DNA of 48,557 nt from Glycomyces amatae (GTDB lineage Bacteria; Actinomycetota; Actinomycetes; Mycobacteriales; Micromonosporaceae): assembly GCF_020991375.1 (NCBI RefSeq), contig NZ_JAJLQZ010000028.1, forward strand, positions 1-48,557, given 5' to 3'. Of the stretch, positions 1 to 9,150 are shown in pieces; position 1 is the stretch's first letter; each line of letters begins with the position of its first letter. A program made the position numbers and the translations under genes. Under the pieces are notes generated by a model. The model saw only the letters and a list, made by a program, of their open reading frames with translations, was not told the origin of the DNA and did no database searches.

Positions 1-76
1 GCGGCCGGGGCCGCCTTCGGCTCGCACGGGTCCGGCATCCGCCCCTGCGACGTGCGGCGGCGTCGGGTCGACCGCC

Positions 77-82
77 TATGAT
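77..82 (+). promoter_or_regulatory. -10 box of a probably leaderless promoter
   Basis: TATGAT lies 6 nt before the ATG at 89, so transcription should start at or next to the start codon. It fits the actinobacterial TAnnnT -10 pattern. No clear -35 is visible, and the gene has no good Shine-Dalgarno, which agrees with a leaderless mRNA. The preceding bases 1-76 show no other feature except a short GC-rich palindrome at the very edge. Confidence 0.5.
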
Positions 83-88
83 CGCAGG

Positions 89-2431
89 ATGGTCGAGCAT
101 GCGTCCGAGGCCGTGAGCACCTTGCGATCGCTTCGGCTGCGCGCGATGCTGTCCCAGGAGGAACTCGCCTACAAGGCCGGCGTCAGTCCGCGCACCGTCC
201 GGGGCATCGAGCTGGGGCAGGTGCGGCCCCAACCGGGCACGCTGCGACAGCTCGCCGAGGCGCTGGAACTGGGACCGGAGGCCCGGGCGCTCCTGTCGGA
301 GGCCCCCTTCCGGCCCGCGGCCGCGCCACGCGAGCTCCCGAAGGTCCTGGCGGCGTTCGCCGGACGCGACGACCACCTGGACGAGGTCCACACCGCGGTG
401 GAGGGCGGCGCCGCCGTCATCGCGGTCCACGGCATGGCGGGTGTGGGCAAGACCGCGTTCGCGGTGCGGGTCGCCCGGGACCTCGCCCCGCGCTGGCCCG
501 ACGGGCAGATGTTCATCGACCTCCACGGCTTCGCGGAGGCGGTGCCGACGCCCGACCCCGCCTCAGTGCTGACACGCGTGCTGCGCGGCCTCGGCGCGAC
601 CGACCGGTCCCTGCCTTCGGACATCGGCGAGCTCACCGCCCGCTACCGCAGCGTCCTCGCCGACCGCCGGGTGATCCTGGTCTTCGACAACGCGGTGGAC
701 GCCGCGCAGGTCGAGGCGCTGCTGCCGGGCACGCCGAGCAGCCTGGTCCTGGCGACGAGCCGACGCGACCTCTCGGCGCTGGCGGGCGCGTACGCCGTGC
801 CGCTGGAGCCGCCGCAGGAGCGGGAGGCCGCGGCCATGCTGACCGCCGCCCTCGCCGGTCGGATCACCGAGGACGAGGCCGTGGCGCTCGCGGACCGGTG
901 CGGGCGGCTTCCGCTGGCGATGGGGCTCGCGGCGGCGCGCCTGCGCAGCCGCCCGCAATGGCGCGTCCAGGATCTGCTGGCGCGGTTCACCGACGACGAG
1001 CGGCGGCTCGACGTGTTCGAGATGGGCCACCGCGGCGTCGCGGCGGCGCTGCGGTCCTCCTACCTCGAACTCGACACCGAGCAGCGGCGCCTGCTGCGCC
1101 GGCTCGCCCTCGTCCCCGGCGACGACGTCGACGTCCACGCGGCCGCCGCGTTGTGCGAAGCGGACGAGCACCGGGCGTCGGTCCTACTTGAGTCTCTTGT
1201 GGACGTCCATTTGGTGGAGACCAGGACGCCGGGCCGGTACCGGCTGCACGACCTGGTGCGGCTGTTCGCGTCCGGGCTGGCGAACGGCGAGGACACCGCG
1301 CGCGACCGCGATGACGCCCTGGCGCGCCTGTTCGACGTGTACCTCCACTTCGGCTACCACGCGGCGGCGCGGGCGGTGCGGGACGCCCCGCGCTTCGCCT
1401 CCGGCGCGGCGGCGCACGACCTCGGCCTGCCCGGCTTCGCCGACCGCGACGGCGCGCTGGCGTGGTTCCGGGCCGAACGCGCCAATCTGGAGTCCGCCGC
1501 GGCGGCGGCCGCGCGCGCCGGCCTCCACGAGCGGGCCTGGCACCTGGCCACGGCCTTCGGCGCCTTCTTCATGTACCACCGCGACCCCGCCGCCCACGCG
1601 GCCGCCAACGACATCGCCCTCGCCAGCGCCCGTGAACTCCAGGACACCTGGAAACTGGCGTACGCCCTCGGCGACGCCGGACGCCGGCTGGGCATCGAAG
1701 GCCGGCTCCGGGACGGGATCGGCCACCTCGAAGAGGCCGTCGTCCTCAAGCGGGGCTTGGGCGAGCGCGGCGACGCGGCGCTGACGCTCGTCAACATCGG
1801 CGTCCTGCACCGCCGTTCGGGCCGCTTCGCCGAGGCGCTGGCGGTGTACGAGGAGGCGCTCGAGCTGGCGGCGACCACCGATGACGCGATGGTCGCGGCG
1901 ATCGTCGGCATGAACATGGTCGCTCCGCTGATCCGCCTCGGCCGCCTCGACGAGGCCGAACGCCGGCTGGCGGAGGCCGAGGAGCGGATCGACCCCGAAG
2001 ACGACCACAACCGCAACCGCGTCCAGGTCTTCCGCGGCGCGCTGCTCCGCGAGCGGGGGGACGCGGGCGGGGCCGCCACGGTGCACAGGGCCTGCCTGGA
2101 CGCCTGCCTGCGCGAGGGCGTCCAGGCCGGGATCACCGCGACGCTGATCGAACTCGGCGAGGACCTCAGCAGCCTGGGCCGCCACGCCGAGGCCGTGGAG
2201 CGGTTCGAGCAGGCCGCGGCGTGGTCGGAGGACATCGCCGACAGCTCGTACGAACGCGCGGCCCGCAACGGACTCGGTCGCGCCCTCACCGCGGCGGGCC
2301 GCGCGGCGGAGGCGATCGGCCACCACGAGCGGGCCGCGGCCCTGGCCGAGTCCCAAGAGGACGCCTACGAACTCGCGCAGGCCCGCCGGGGCCTGGCCGA
2401 GGCCCGCGGGCGCGAGGGCTCGGCCGGGTAG
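89..2431 (+). CDS. HTH / NB-ARC / TPR transcriptional regulator
   Basis: Probable cytoplasmic STAND-type (signal-transducing ATPase) regulator of 780 aa. An XRE-type helix-turn-helix spans about residues 10-65. A P-loop GMAGVGKT sits at 115-122 and a Walker B-like VILVFDNA near 195. The C-terminal third (about 480-770) is alanine-rich helical repeats typical of TPRs. In related AfsR/SARP-like and HTH-NB-ARC proteins the nucleotide state controls oligomerisation and DNA binding, while the TPRs sense partner or ligand. No biosynthetic cluster is next to it, so its targets are unknown. The gene is convergent with the downstream peptidase gene and separated from it by a hairpin. The ATG start fits the leaderless -10 box. 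Domain calls are firm; function is inferred from family. Confidence 0.9.
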   Translation: MVEHASEAVSTLRSLRLRAMLSQEELAYKAGVSPRTVRGIELGQVRPQPGTLRQLAEALELGPEARALLSEAPFRPAAAPRELPKVLAAFAGRDDHLDEVHTAVEGGAAVIAVHGMAGVGKTAFAVRVARDLAPRWPDGQMFIDLHGFAEAVPTPDPASVLTRVLRGLGATDRSLPSDIGELTARYRSVLADRRVILVFDNAVDAAQVEALLPGTPSSLVLATSRRDLSALAGAYAVPLEPPQEREAAAMLTAALAGRITEDEAVALADRCGRLPLAMGLAAARLRSRPQWRVQDLLARFTDDERRLDVFEMGHRGVAAALRSSYLELDTEQRRLLRRLALVPGDDVDVHAAAALCEADEHRASVLLESLVDVHLVETRTPGRYRLHDLVRLFASGLANGEDTARDRDDALARLFDVYLHFGYHAAARAVRDAPRFASGAAAHDLGLPGFADRDGALAWFRAERANLESAAAAAARAGLHERAWHLATAFGAFFMYHRDPAAHAAANDIALASARELQDTWKLAYALGDAGRRLGIEGRLRDGIGHLEEAVVLKRGLGERGDAALTLVNIGVLHRRSGRFAEALAVYEEALELAATTDDAMVAAIVGMNMVAPLIRLGRLDEAERRLAEAEERIDPEDDHNRNRVQVFRGALLRERGDAGGAATVHRACLDACLREGVQAGITATLIELGEDLSSLGRHAEAVERFEQAAAWSEDIADSSYERAARNGLGRALTAAGRAAEAIGHHERAAALAESQEDAYELAQARRGLAEARGREGSAG

Positions 2432-2477
2432 CCCGGACGGGCTCGGCGGCGGGCCGAAACGTCGATATCGGACGATC

Positions 2478-2500
2478 CGGCCCGCCTGGGCGGCGGGCCG
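2478..2500. terminator. Hairpin between convergent genes
   Basis: A perfect 9-bp stem CGGCCCGCC / GGCGGGCCG with a 5-nt loop lies in the 97-bp gap between two converging genes, a natural position for a bidirectional terminator. There is no T-tract, as is common in high-GC actinobacteria. Confidence 0.6.
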
Positions 2501-2528
2501 AGGCGGTGCCGGCGCCCCGTCCGTCGGG

Positions 2529-3068
2529 TCAGCCGTTCTCGATGTGCTTGTAGCGACGCGGGACGTAGCCCTGGTTCTGGAGGATGTTGGCGTCGATGCG
2601 CTTGTGGCGCATGTCCAGCGCCGGGGTCGCCAGGTCGTAGTACCACATGTAGCCGCTGTCGATGCTCCACGAGTCGAACAGCATCACGTGGTTGTCGTAG
2701 GCGTTGACGATGTCGCCGGCCTTGAGCTCCCTCCAGAGGATCTGGCGGGAGATGTTCGGGAGGGTGCGCGTGCTGTGCCCGGGGGCGGGGCTGTGCCAGC
2801 ACATCGACACGAAGCCCGAGCAGTCGGTGCGGTAGCGGTGGCAGCCGTGGACCGCGTCGGCGACGGTGGCCCCCATGTCGTACTGCACGTTCCGCTCGAA
2901 CCACTCGTGCGCGCGGTTCATCACCTGCGAACGCTTGATCGGTCCGTTGTAGTCGGCGTGCGCCGCTCCGGCGAAGCCGAGGGCGCCGACCGCCGCCGCG
3001 GCCGGGAGGAGCACCGCGGTCGTCAGCAGGCGCCGCCGCGACGGGTTCGCTCGTTCGGTGTCGGTCAT
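2529..3068 (-). CDS. Secreted NlpC/P60-like cysteine peptidase
   Basis: Small secreted protein of 179 aa. The N-terminus has a twin-arginine-like signal (RRRLL at 11-15, then a hydrophobic stretch and an Ala-x-Ala region before residue 39). The motif TDCSGF puts the likely nucleophile at Cys83, and His127 in DNHVMLF is the likely partner, the usual Cys/His arrangement of NlpC/P60 peptidoglycan endopeptidases. A further conserved-looking Cys76 precedes the nucleophile. The start is supported by GAAGGAG seven bases upstream of ATG. It stands alone with no cell-wall gene beside it. A role in peptidoglycan trimming or as an extracellular amidase is inferred; the substrate is not visible from the sequence. 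Confidence 0.75.
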   Translation of the reverse strand: MTDTERANPSRRRLLTTAVLLPAAAAVGALGFAGAAHADYNGPIKRSQVMNRAHEWFERNVQYDMGATVADAVHGCHRYRTDCSGFVSMCWHSPAPGHSTRTLPNISRQILWRELKAGDIVNAYDNHVMLFDSWSIDSGYMWYYDLATPALDMRHKRIDANILQNQGYVPRRYKHIENG

Positions 3069-3216
3069 GGGGGTTCTCCTTCGAGGGGGAATGGTCCGCG
3101 GTGCCGGGCGGCACGCTCCACTCAGTCAAGCAATGCGGCGACACCTGATCGAGGCAAGCGAGCGGCAACCTACGGGCGGTTCTCAGGGCGCGCGACCGGG
3201 AACGCGGACCGGCGCC

Positions 3217-3933
3217 TCACCAGTAGATCGCGCAGGCGGTGGCCATGGAGTCGCTGACGTCCCCGTACTCGGCCAGTGAGTGCGCCGTCGCCTTGACCGC
3301 CCACCACAGGCGGGGGCTGTCCGCCCAGTGCTCGCGGACCGTCGCATACGCCGAGGGGTCGGCGGCGAGCGTCTCCGCGTCTCCCAGGAACGCCTCCTCG
3401 CCGGCGTCGCAGCGCTGCTCGTCCGCGGTCGCGATCTCGGGGACGTCCCCAGTGGAGGTGAGCACGTAGTCGACGTCCGATCCGCTGGACGCCTCGACGC
3501 CGAACACGCCCCGCAGAGTCGAGAGGGCGTCCTGCTCCCCGGCGTCGCCGATCGCCAGGGCCGCTTCGGGAACGTTGAGGACCAGGAAATTGTCGTGCCC
3601 TCCGTCGAAGAAGAACCAGAGGTTGACGCTCCCCGCCGCGCCGTCGACCGGGGCGGTGGTCTCGACGATCTCCTCCTCGATGTACAAGGTGAGGTCGAGG
3701 GCGGCACTGCCGGTGTCCAGCAGCTCGACGAGTTCGGCCGTGGCGGGGTCGGTCGCGCGGAACAGACCCATCGATTCGCGGAAGACCTCGGGTTCCGGCT
3801 CCGTGGTCGGCTCCTGCGCCGGGGCGGCGTCGGCGGTGTCCGTCGCCGCATCGGGCTCGGGATCGCCACCGGTGCAGCCGGTGAGCGCCAGGACCGCAGC
3901 GGCTGCTGCGGCGAGGGGGGTGATGGAACGCAT
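3217..3933 (-). CDS. Predicted secreted lipoprotein of unknown function
   Basis: Lipoprotein of 238 aa. The start at 3933 is chosen over an upstream in-frame ATG at 3993 because CGGAGG lies correctly before it and it opens directly onto a lipoprotein signal: MRS, a hydrophobic run, then the lipobox LALTGC. A Pro/Glu/Thr/Asp-rich spacer follows, then a mixed alpha/beta-looking domain. No enzyme motif is recognised. The C-terminus carries two or more cysteines (EQRCDAGEE, ATACAIYW) that could form a disulfide outside the membrane. It lies downstream of a membrane-protein gene on the same strand, 105 bp away. It is an anchored extracytoplasmic protein; nothing more specific can be said. Confidence 0.7.
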   Translation of the reverse strand: MRSITPLAAAAAAVLALTGCTGGDPEPDAATDTADAAPAQEPTTEPEPEVFRESMGLFRATDPATAELVELLDTGSAALDLTLYIEEEIVETTAPVDGAAGSVNLWFFFDGGHDNFLVLNVPEAALAIGDAGEQDALSTLRGVFGVEASSGSDVDYVLTSTGDVPEIATADEQRCDAGEEAFLGDAETLAADPSAYATVREHWADSPRLWWAVKATAHSLAEYGDVSDSMATACAIYW

Positions 3934-4038
3934 GGGCGATCGCCTCCGTAGTGCGTGGCTTTGACCGTTCACAACGATACGGACACCGGGCAAGGGCGCT
4001 CGCCGATGAAGTCCTCCTGCGAGGGGATGGTCCGGTTC

Positions 4039-4761
4039 TCACCCCAGGGTGCCGATGAACCCCATGGCCGCCAGCAGGAATACGAACAGCGCGAGCCGCG
4101 CGATGAGGACCCGCGGGCGCGGGGCCGGCCCGTCGCGGAGGACTCGGACGCCCATCGGCACGAGGGCGACCGCGAGGCCGCAGGCGGCGACCACGGACAG
4201 CGGCGTGGTGCCCTTGAGGACGCCCAGCGGCAGCAGCGCCATGGAGGCCAGTGCGGCGGCCCGCGCGGTGCCGAGCAGGCCGGACCCGAACGCTTCGGAG
4301 CGGAACGCGCCGATGGCGAGCACGATCCATCCGGCCATGATCGCGACCGAGAACGCGCTCATGAGGTGCCAGGCCCCGTAGGCGTCGGCGACCGCGCCGG
4401 TGGCCGCCTCCGGCCCCTGGTCCGCGGCCAGCTGGAACGCGAGGTGGTCGGCGCCGGCGTGGAACGTCCGGGCGAACAGGCCGAAGAGGGCCATCGCGCC
4501 GCCCCACAGCGCCCAGTGGGGGCGGGTGCGGCCGATGCGCGCGGTGAGGACGGCGACGGCCGGCCACAGCAGCATGTTCCCGGCGAGGAAGCAGGTGTAG
4601 GAGGCGGTCATGAGCGCCGGGTGGGCGGCGAAGGCGCGCAGCTGCTCGGGGAAGAAGAAGTCGTGTCCGCTGCGGAGCAGGACGCCGGTCAGGAGCAGCA
4701 TGGGCGCGGCGACGAGGGCGGTGCCGCCGAGCCAGCGGCCGGGGAAGGTCGTTTCGGTCAT
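4039..4761 (-). CDS. Multi-pass membrane protein of unknown function
   Basis: Integral membrane protein of 240 aa with about six hydrophobic segments separated by short charged loops, for example near residues 12-30, 53-75, 83-105, 130-150 and 215-238. It has no recognisable transporter, enzyme or receptor motif. It is divergent from the two-component pair that follows, with 109 bp between the start codons, so a shared regulatory region is plausible, and the neighbouring sensor kinase could control it. Start ATG at 4761; no strong alternative is seen. Could be a DUF-class small membrane protein. Confidence 0.65.
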   Translation of the reverse strand: MTETTFPGRWLGGTALVAAPMLLLTGVLLRSGHDFFFPEQLRAFAAHPALMTASYTCFLAGNMLLWPAVAVLTARIGRTRPHWALWGGAMALFGLFARTFHAGADHLAFQLAADQGPEAATGAVADAYGAWHLMSAFSVAIMAGWIVLAIGAFRSEAFGSGLLGTARAAALASMALLPLGVLKGTTPLSVVAACGLAVALVPMGVRVLRDGPAPRPRVLIARLALFVFLLAAMGFIGTLG

Positions 4762-4858
4762 GCCGCAACGATCGGCGGGCGGGGCCGCGGCCGCGTCAGA
4801 GCAGGGGCTGGGATCGGGGGTCGGCCCGAGGTATGACGACGCCGGGGCGGGCGGGCGC

Positions 4859-4864
4859 TACCGT
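4859..4864 (+). promoter_or_regulatory. -10 box of leaderless sensor-kinase gene
   Basis: TACCGT (TAnnnT type) lies 6 nt before the GTG at 4871, again the spacing expected if transcription starts on the start codon. No Shine-Dalgarno precedes the GTG. This supports the GTG over the in-frame upstream ATG at 4610, which would overlap the divergent gene. Confidence 0.45.
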
Positions 4865-4870
4865 TTGGCC

Positions 4871-6013
4871 GTGTCCTCTCGCCGGAGCCTGCTCGCACTC
4901 GACGCCGCCGCGGCGGCCGCGGTGTGCGCGGCGTATCTCGTGTTCGCCTCGTTCGACGGCTCGGACGGCGCGCCGGTCTTCACCGGACCGGCCTGGCTCG
5001 CATGGGTCACCGCCGCCGCGGTCGGCGCGCCGATCGCGGTGCGCCGGATATGGCCCCTGCCGTGCGCGGCGGTCGTCGTCGCGGGCTGCGCCGCCGCCGC
5101 GCTGCTCGACCTCACGCGCGAGCCGTTCGTTCCGGCCGCCCTCGCCCTGTACGCGGTGGGCGCCTCGACCGGTCTCCGGCGGTCGGTGCCCGCGCTGCTC
5201 GCCGCGCTCGCCGTGCTCGGCGCCGGTCTGTTCGCGGGCCTGTACGTCGTCACGCCCTCTGAGGGCCTCTCCGGCGCCCTCGGGTTGACCGGCGCGGTCG
5301 GGGTCGTGGCCGGCGGCGGCTGGGCCGCGGGCGCCGCGGTCCGGCGCCGACGCGAGGACGACCGCCGGACCCGCGCCGGCGAGCAGGTCCGCCTGGTGTC
5401 CGAGGAGCGGATGCGCATCGCCCGGGAGCTCCACGACATCGTCTCCCACAACCTGAGCCTCATCGCCGTCCAGGCCGGCGTCGCCGGCCACGTCGCCGAC
5501 GCCCGGCCCGACCGGGCCCGGGAGGCCTTGCGCTCCATCGAGTCCACCAGCAGGGAGGCCCTGACCGAGATGCGGAGCGTGCTCACCGTGCTGCGATCGG
5601 ACGCCGCGGCCGGCGACCTCGGGCCGGTGCCGGGCCTGGACGGCCTGGAGGCGCTCTTCGAGCGCGCCCGCGCCGCGGGCGTGCGCGTCAGCTCGGAGGT
5701 CGACGTCCCCGCGCGGCTGCCGGCGGGCGTCGCCTTGGCGGTGTACCGGGTCGTGCAGGAGTCGCTGACCAATGTGACCAGGCATTCGCGAGGAGGGCAC
5801 TGCTCCGTGAGCGTGCGGCACGACCGCGGCGCCGTCACCGCGGAGGTCGTGGACGACGGCCCGCCCCAGTCCGGCGGGGAGCCCGGGCACGGCCTCATCG
5901 GCATGCGCGAGCGCGTCCTCGTGTACGGCGGCTCCTTCGCGGCCGGGCCCGCGCCCGGCGGCGGGTTCGCCGTCAGGGCGGTCCTGCCCTATGGGAAGGA
6001 CGCGACCCGATGA
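4871..6013 (+). CDS. NarL-family sensor histidine kinase
   Basis: Membrane sensor kinase of 380 aa. Four to five hydrophobic segments fill residues 8-155. A short coiled linker follows, then the HisKA_3 dimerisation motif with phospho-acceptor His188 in ARELHDIVSHNL. The C-terminal HATPase domain has an N-box (QESLTNVTRHS) and glycine boxes (VDDGPP, GHGLIGMRER). It overlaps the downstream response-regulator gene by 4 bp (ATGA), so the two form one operon. No extracellular sensing domain is present, so the signal is probably membrane-borne, as in DesK/LiaS-like kinases. The start is GTG; the longer in-frame reading from 4610 has an arginine/cysteine-rich N-terminus and is rejected. Confidence 0.9.
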   Translation: MSSRRSLLALDAAAAAAVCAAYLVFASFDGSDGAPVFTGPAWLAWVTAAAVGAPIAVRRIWPLPCAAVVVAGCAAAALLDLTREPFVPAALALYAVGASTGLRRSVPALLAALAVLGAGLFAGLYVVTPSEGLSGALGLTGAVGVVAGGGWAAGAAVRRRREDDRRTRAGEQVRLVSEERMRIARELHDIVSHNLSLIAVQAGVAGHVADARPDRAREALRSIESTSREALTEMRSVLTVLRSDAAAGDLGPVPGLDGLEALFERARAAGVRVSSEVDVPARLPAGVALAVYRVVQESLTNVTRHSRGGHCSVSVRHDRGAVTAEVVDDGPPQSGGEPGHGLIGMRERVLVYGGSFAAGPAPGGGFAVRAVLPYGKDATR

Positions 6014-6708
6014 CGGTACGGGTGCTCATCGCCGACGACCAGGCGCTGGTGCGCGGCAGCTTCCGGCTCCTGGTCGACTCCGCGCCCGACCTCGAGGCGG
6101 TCGGAGAGGCCGGTTCGGGAGGCGAGGCGGTCGCGCTCGCGGGCGCGACCCGGCCCGACGTCGTCGTCATGGACGTCCGCATGCCGGGCATGGACGGCAT
6201 CGAGGCCACGCGGCGCATCGGCGCCGACCCCGCGCTGTCCGAGGTGCGCGTGCTGGTGCTGACCACGTTCGACCTCGACGAGTACGTGCACGCCGCCCTG
6301 CGGGCGGGCGCGAGCGGCTTCCTGCTCAAGGACGCTCCCCCGGCGTCGCTGCTGGCCGGCATCAGGACGGTCGCGGCAGGCGAGGGCGTCCTCGCCCCCA
6401 CCGCGACCCGACGCCTCATCGAGGAGTACGGCCTCCGGCCCGAGGCCGGGTCGGCGGCCGGCCGGCGCCTCGAGGCGCTCACCGAGCGGGAGCGGGAGGT
6501 GCTCGTCCTCATCGCCGCGGGCCTGAGCAACACCGAGCTGGCCGCCCGGCTCTTCATCAGCATGGCGACGGTGAAGACCCACATCAGCCGCCTCCTCGCC
6601 AAGCTCCGGGCCAGGGACCGGGCGCAGCTCGTGATCGCCGCCTACGAGTCCGGGCTCGTCAGTCCCGGGACGGGCCCCGACCGATCGACGGACCGGCGCC
6701 GGGTCTGA
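6010..6708 (+). CDS. NarL/LuxR-type response regulator
   Basis: Response regulator of 232 aa. The receiver domain has acidic Asp9-Asp10, phospho-acceptor Asp55 (VVVMDVRMPGMDG), a Thr in LVLTTFD and the conserved Lys in LLKDAPP. The C-terminal LuxR/GerE helix-turn-helix runs from about 155 (LTEREREVLVLIAAGLSNTE) to 215. It is cotranscribed and translationally coupled with the kinase just upstream and should be its phosphorylation partner. Likely targets are the divergent membrane-protein gene or the operon itself, but no repeated binding site is obvious. It is followed by a long imperfect hairpin before the convergent TetR gene. Confidence 0.93.
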   Translation: MTVRVLIADDQALVRGSFRLLVDSAPDLEAVGEAGSGGEAVALAGATRPDVVVMDVRMPGMDGIEATRRIGADPALSEVRVLVLTTFDLDEYVHAALRAGASGFLLKDAPPASLLAGIRTVAAGEGVLAPTATRRLIEEYGLRPEAGSAAGRRLEALTEREREVLVLIAAGLSNTELAARLFISMATVKTHISRLLAKLRARDRAQLVIAAYESGLVSPGTGPDRSTDRRRV

Positions 6709-6722
6709 GACCAGGGGTCCGG

Positions 6723-6763
6723 GCCGACGCCGCATCGGACCGGTCCGGACCGGGGGCGTCGGC
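6723..6763. terminator. Imperfect long hairpin between convergent genes
   Basis: Arms GCCGACGCC and GGCGTCGGC (9 bp, perfect) enclose 23 nt that contain a further palindrome around CGGTCCGGACCG. It lies between the converging response-regulator and TetR genes and probably terminates both. Confidence 0.5.
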
Positions 6764-6861
6764 GCTGGGGCGGACCGCTGCGGCCCGGCAGAGGCTCGCC
6801 GTCGCGCTGTCAACGAGAGCGCAAGGCGCGCAACGGGTCACGGTTCCGCGCCCGTCTCCGG

Positions 6862-7461
6862 TCAGGGGCGTCTTCCGGGCTCCGCGCCGACGATGAGCGA
6901 TTCGACGACCTCGCGGACGGCCGAGACGTCGGGCGTCGCGCCGAGCTCCCCGGCGAACAGCAGGTGGCCGGTGCCGATCAGGGTCATGGCGAGCGTGCGC
7001 GGATCGGTGCGCGGGTCGATACGCCCGAGGCGGCGTTCGGCGTCCAGGTAGGCCGCGAGGCGGGCGCCGGCCTCGGTGAGGATCGGGATGCCGCGCGGGG
7101 TCGTCTCCCGCAGCCGGGACCGCAGGCCGTCGCGGGAGATCACGGCGCTCGCCAGGCCCAGGTTCACCGGCGTGAAGACGCGAGTGAGGGCCTCGGTCAG
7201 GTTGGCGGCGAGGGTGGCCGAGCCCGCCGACGCGGTGAGCGCGCCGATGGCCGCCTCGACCCGGGCGATGCGGTCGCGGACGAGTTCGGCGAGGAAGTCG
7301 TCGAAGTCCGCGAAGTGGCGGTGCAGCACGCCCTTCGCGACCCCGGCCTCCTCGGTGACGGCGCGGCTGGTCAGGGCGCTGGCGCCGTCGCGCTCCAGGA
7401 CCCGCTCGGCGGCGGCGAGGAGCCGCGCCCGGGCGTCGTGCAGGGCCACACCGGTCGGCAA
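6862..7461 (-). CDS. TetR-family transcriptional repressor
   Basis: TetR-type regulator of 199 aa. The N-terminal helix-turn-helix covers about residues 8-55 (RLLAAAERVLERDG to GVLHRHFADFDDFL); the rest is the variable helical ligand-binding domain. The start chosen is TTG at 7461 with GGAGGA three bases away; a GTG at 7449 is possible but badly spaced from that site. The gene lies 78 bp downstream of the FAD monooxygenase gene on the same strand. The likely model is autoregulation of the monooxygenase-tetR unit through the palindrome in the promoter at 9151-9189, with the monooxygenase substrate or a related aromatic/polyketide compound as inducer. Confidence 0.88.
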   Translation of the reverse strand: MPTGVALHDARARLLAAAERVLERDGASALTSRAVTEEAGVAKGVLHRHFADFDDFLAELVRDRIARVEAAIGALTASAGSATLAANLTEALTRVFTPVNLGLASAVISRDGLRSRLRETTPRGIPILTEAGARLAAYLDAERRLGRIDPRTDPRTLAMTLIGTGHLLFAGELGATPDVSAVREVVESLIVGAEPGRRP

Positions 7462-7539
7462 GGGTCCTCCTTCGGGCGGGCGGCGGCGGTCGCGCCCGCA
7501 TTGGTGGGCGCCCGCCCAGTCTACCGCCGCCGCTCAGCC

Positions 7540-9120
7540 CTACTCCCCGACCAGGTCGTGCAGGTAGTCGGACACGGACCGGTCGTCCCAGGCGCCGCCG
7601 GTGAGGGCGATGTGGCCGTCGGGCCGGATCAGGACGAGTCCGTCGCGGTCGACGCCGTAGAGCCGGTGCGCCTCCCCGGTCTCGTCGAAGAGCGCGCCTC
7701 CGCTGCCGTCGCGGGGAGGCCCTGCGAGGATGCGGTGGGTGCGGACGTCGCCGCTTCGGCTCCCGTCCGCTCGCGGCGCGGGCCGGGGGCCGAAGACGAG
7801 CAGCGTGAAGTGCGGGCCGCGGAACAGGTCGAACAGCCGCACGTCCGCTCCGGTCGCCGGATCGGCGCAGCGGGCGTCGGGGGCGCGGTCGCCCGCGCGG
7901 ACGCCGAGCGCCTCGTCCAGGTCGCGGGCCAGGCCGGCGCCCCGGTAGGCGATGCTCAACTGGCTGACGTCGCTGAACGGGTCCTTGCCCTGGAAGGCGC
8001 CGGCCATGCGCTCGGAGACGCGCGCGGTGTCCGAGCCGCTCCAGTGCCGGCCCCTGGCGGTGGTCGAGGCGAGCACGTGCGCGGCGACCGGCAGGCGCTC
8101 CTCCTCGTAGGTGTCCAGCAGCGCGTCGGGGGCGCCGCGCAGGACGCCCGCGAGCTTCCAGCCGAGGTTGTAGGCGTCCTGGACGCCCGTGTTCATGCCC
8201 TGGCCGCCGGCGGGCGCGTGCACGTGGGCGGCGTCGCCCGCCAAGAGGACGCGGCCCTCCCGGTAGCGGTCGACCATGCGGATGTTGACCTGGTACACCG
8301 AGAGGTAGAGCGGGTCGGAGAAGCGCACCCCGGGAAGCCCGACGCGCTCCGCGAAGATCTCGGCGAAGGCCTCGACCGACGCCGAGGACGGGTCCTGGCC
8401 GCCGTCCTGGGGCAGGGGCGCGGTGAAGAACCACGTGTCGCTCTCGGGCATCGGCGCCAGGGTCAGCGCACCGCCGGGCTCCTGGATCCACAGGTGCGCG
8501 GCCGAGTCGTCCAGGCCGTCGACGCGGAGGTTGCCGAACAGCATCCGCTGGTGCTCCCACGTCTCGCCCAGGAAGCTGATCCCCGCCCGCCTGCGCACGG
8601 TGCTGCCGCCGCCGTCGCAGCCGACCAGGTACCGGGCCCGGAGGTGTTCGCGGCGGTCGCCGCTGCGGACGGTCGCCGTGACGCGGTCGCGGTCCTGGGC
8701 GAGGTCGACCAGTTCGCGGCCGAGCTCGACGCGGACCCCGAGGGAGGCGAGCCGTTCGCGCAGGACCGCTTCGGTGAACTGCTGCCCCACCATCAGGCTG
8801 CCGGGATGCGGCGCTCCGGGGACCGGGGGCGCGTCGTACATCATCACCTCGCGCACCACCTGCCCGTCGGGGCCGTAGAAGCGCGTGGGCAGGGGCGTCT
8901 CGGCGTGCTCGGCCAGGCGGTCGCGCACGCCGAGGTCGTCGAACACCTCCTGCGTCCGGGCGCGGACGCCCCGGGCCCGCGTGCCGACGGGGAAGGCGGC
9001 GGCGCGGTCGATGATCCGCACTGCGACGCCGCGTCGGGCGAGGTCGCACGCCAGTGTGAGTCCCACCGGTCCGGCGCCGACGATGAGGACGTCGGTCGTG
9101 GTCGAAGCCTCCATGGGCAT
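7540..9120 (-). CDS. FAD-dependent aromatic monooxygenase
   Basis: Flavoprotein monooxygenase of 526 aa, class A (group of PheA/TfdB, RdmE/OxyS and rifampicin monooxygenase). The dinucleotide-binding GAGPVG is at 15-20, the DG motif (CDGGGS) near 167, and the GD motif LAGDAAHVHAP at 292-302, followed by the family sequence GGQGMNTGVQDAYNLGWKLA. The C-terminal about 120 residues match the thioredoxin-like tail of this class. It should hydroxylate an aromatic or polyketide substrate using NAD(P)H and O2 in the cytoplasm. An upstream AAAGGAG supports ATG at 9120, but ATG at 9114 is equally spaced. Cotranscription with tetR suggests substrate-induced detoxification or tailoring; no biosynthetic genes are adjacent. 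Confidence 0.9.
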   Translation of the reverse strand: MPMEASTTTDVLIVGAGPVGLTLACDLARRGVAVRIIDRAAAFPVGTRARGVRARTQEVFDDLGVRDRLAEHAETPLPTRFYGPDGQVVREVMMYDAPPVPGAPHPGSLMVGQQFTEAVLRERLASLGVRVELGRELVDLAQDRDRVTATVRSGDRREHLRARYLVGCDGGGSTVRRRAGISFLGETWEHQRMLFGNLRVDGLDDSAAHLWIQEPGGALTLAPMPESDTWFFTAPLPQDGGQDPSSASVEAFAEIFAERVGLPGVRFSDPLYLSVYQVNIRMVDRYREGRVLLAGDAAHVHAPAGGQGMNTGVQDAYNLGWKLAGVLRGAPDALLDTYEEERLPVAAHVLASTTARGRHWSGSDTARVSERMAGAFQGKDPFSDVSQLSIAYRGAGLARDLDEALGVRAGDRAPDARCADPATGADVRLFDLFRGPHFTLLVFGPRPAPRADGSRSGDVRTHRILAGPPRDGSGGALFDETGEAHRLYGVDRDGLVLIRPDGHIALTGGAWDDRSVSDYLHDLVGE

Positions 9121-9150
9121 CTGCTCCTTTCGCGGCGGCCTTATAGTGAC

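Noticed and set aside
6659..9049. 796-codon minus-strand frame over the TetR and monooxygenase genes
   Set aside because: Arg/Pro-rich translation out of frame with two well-recognised genes.
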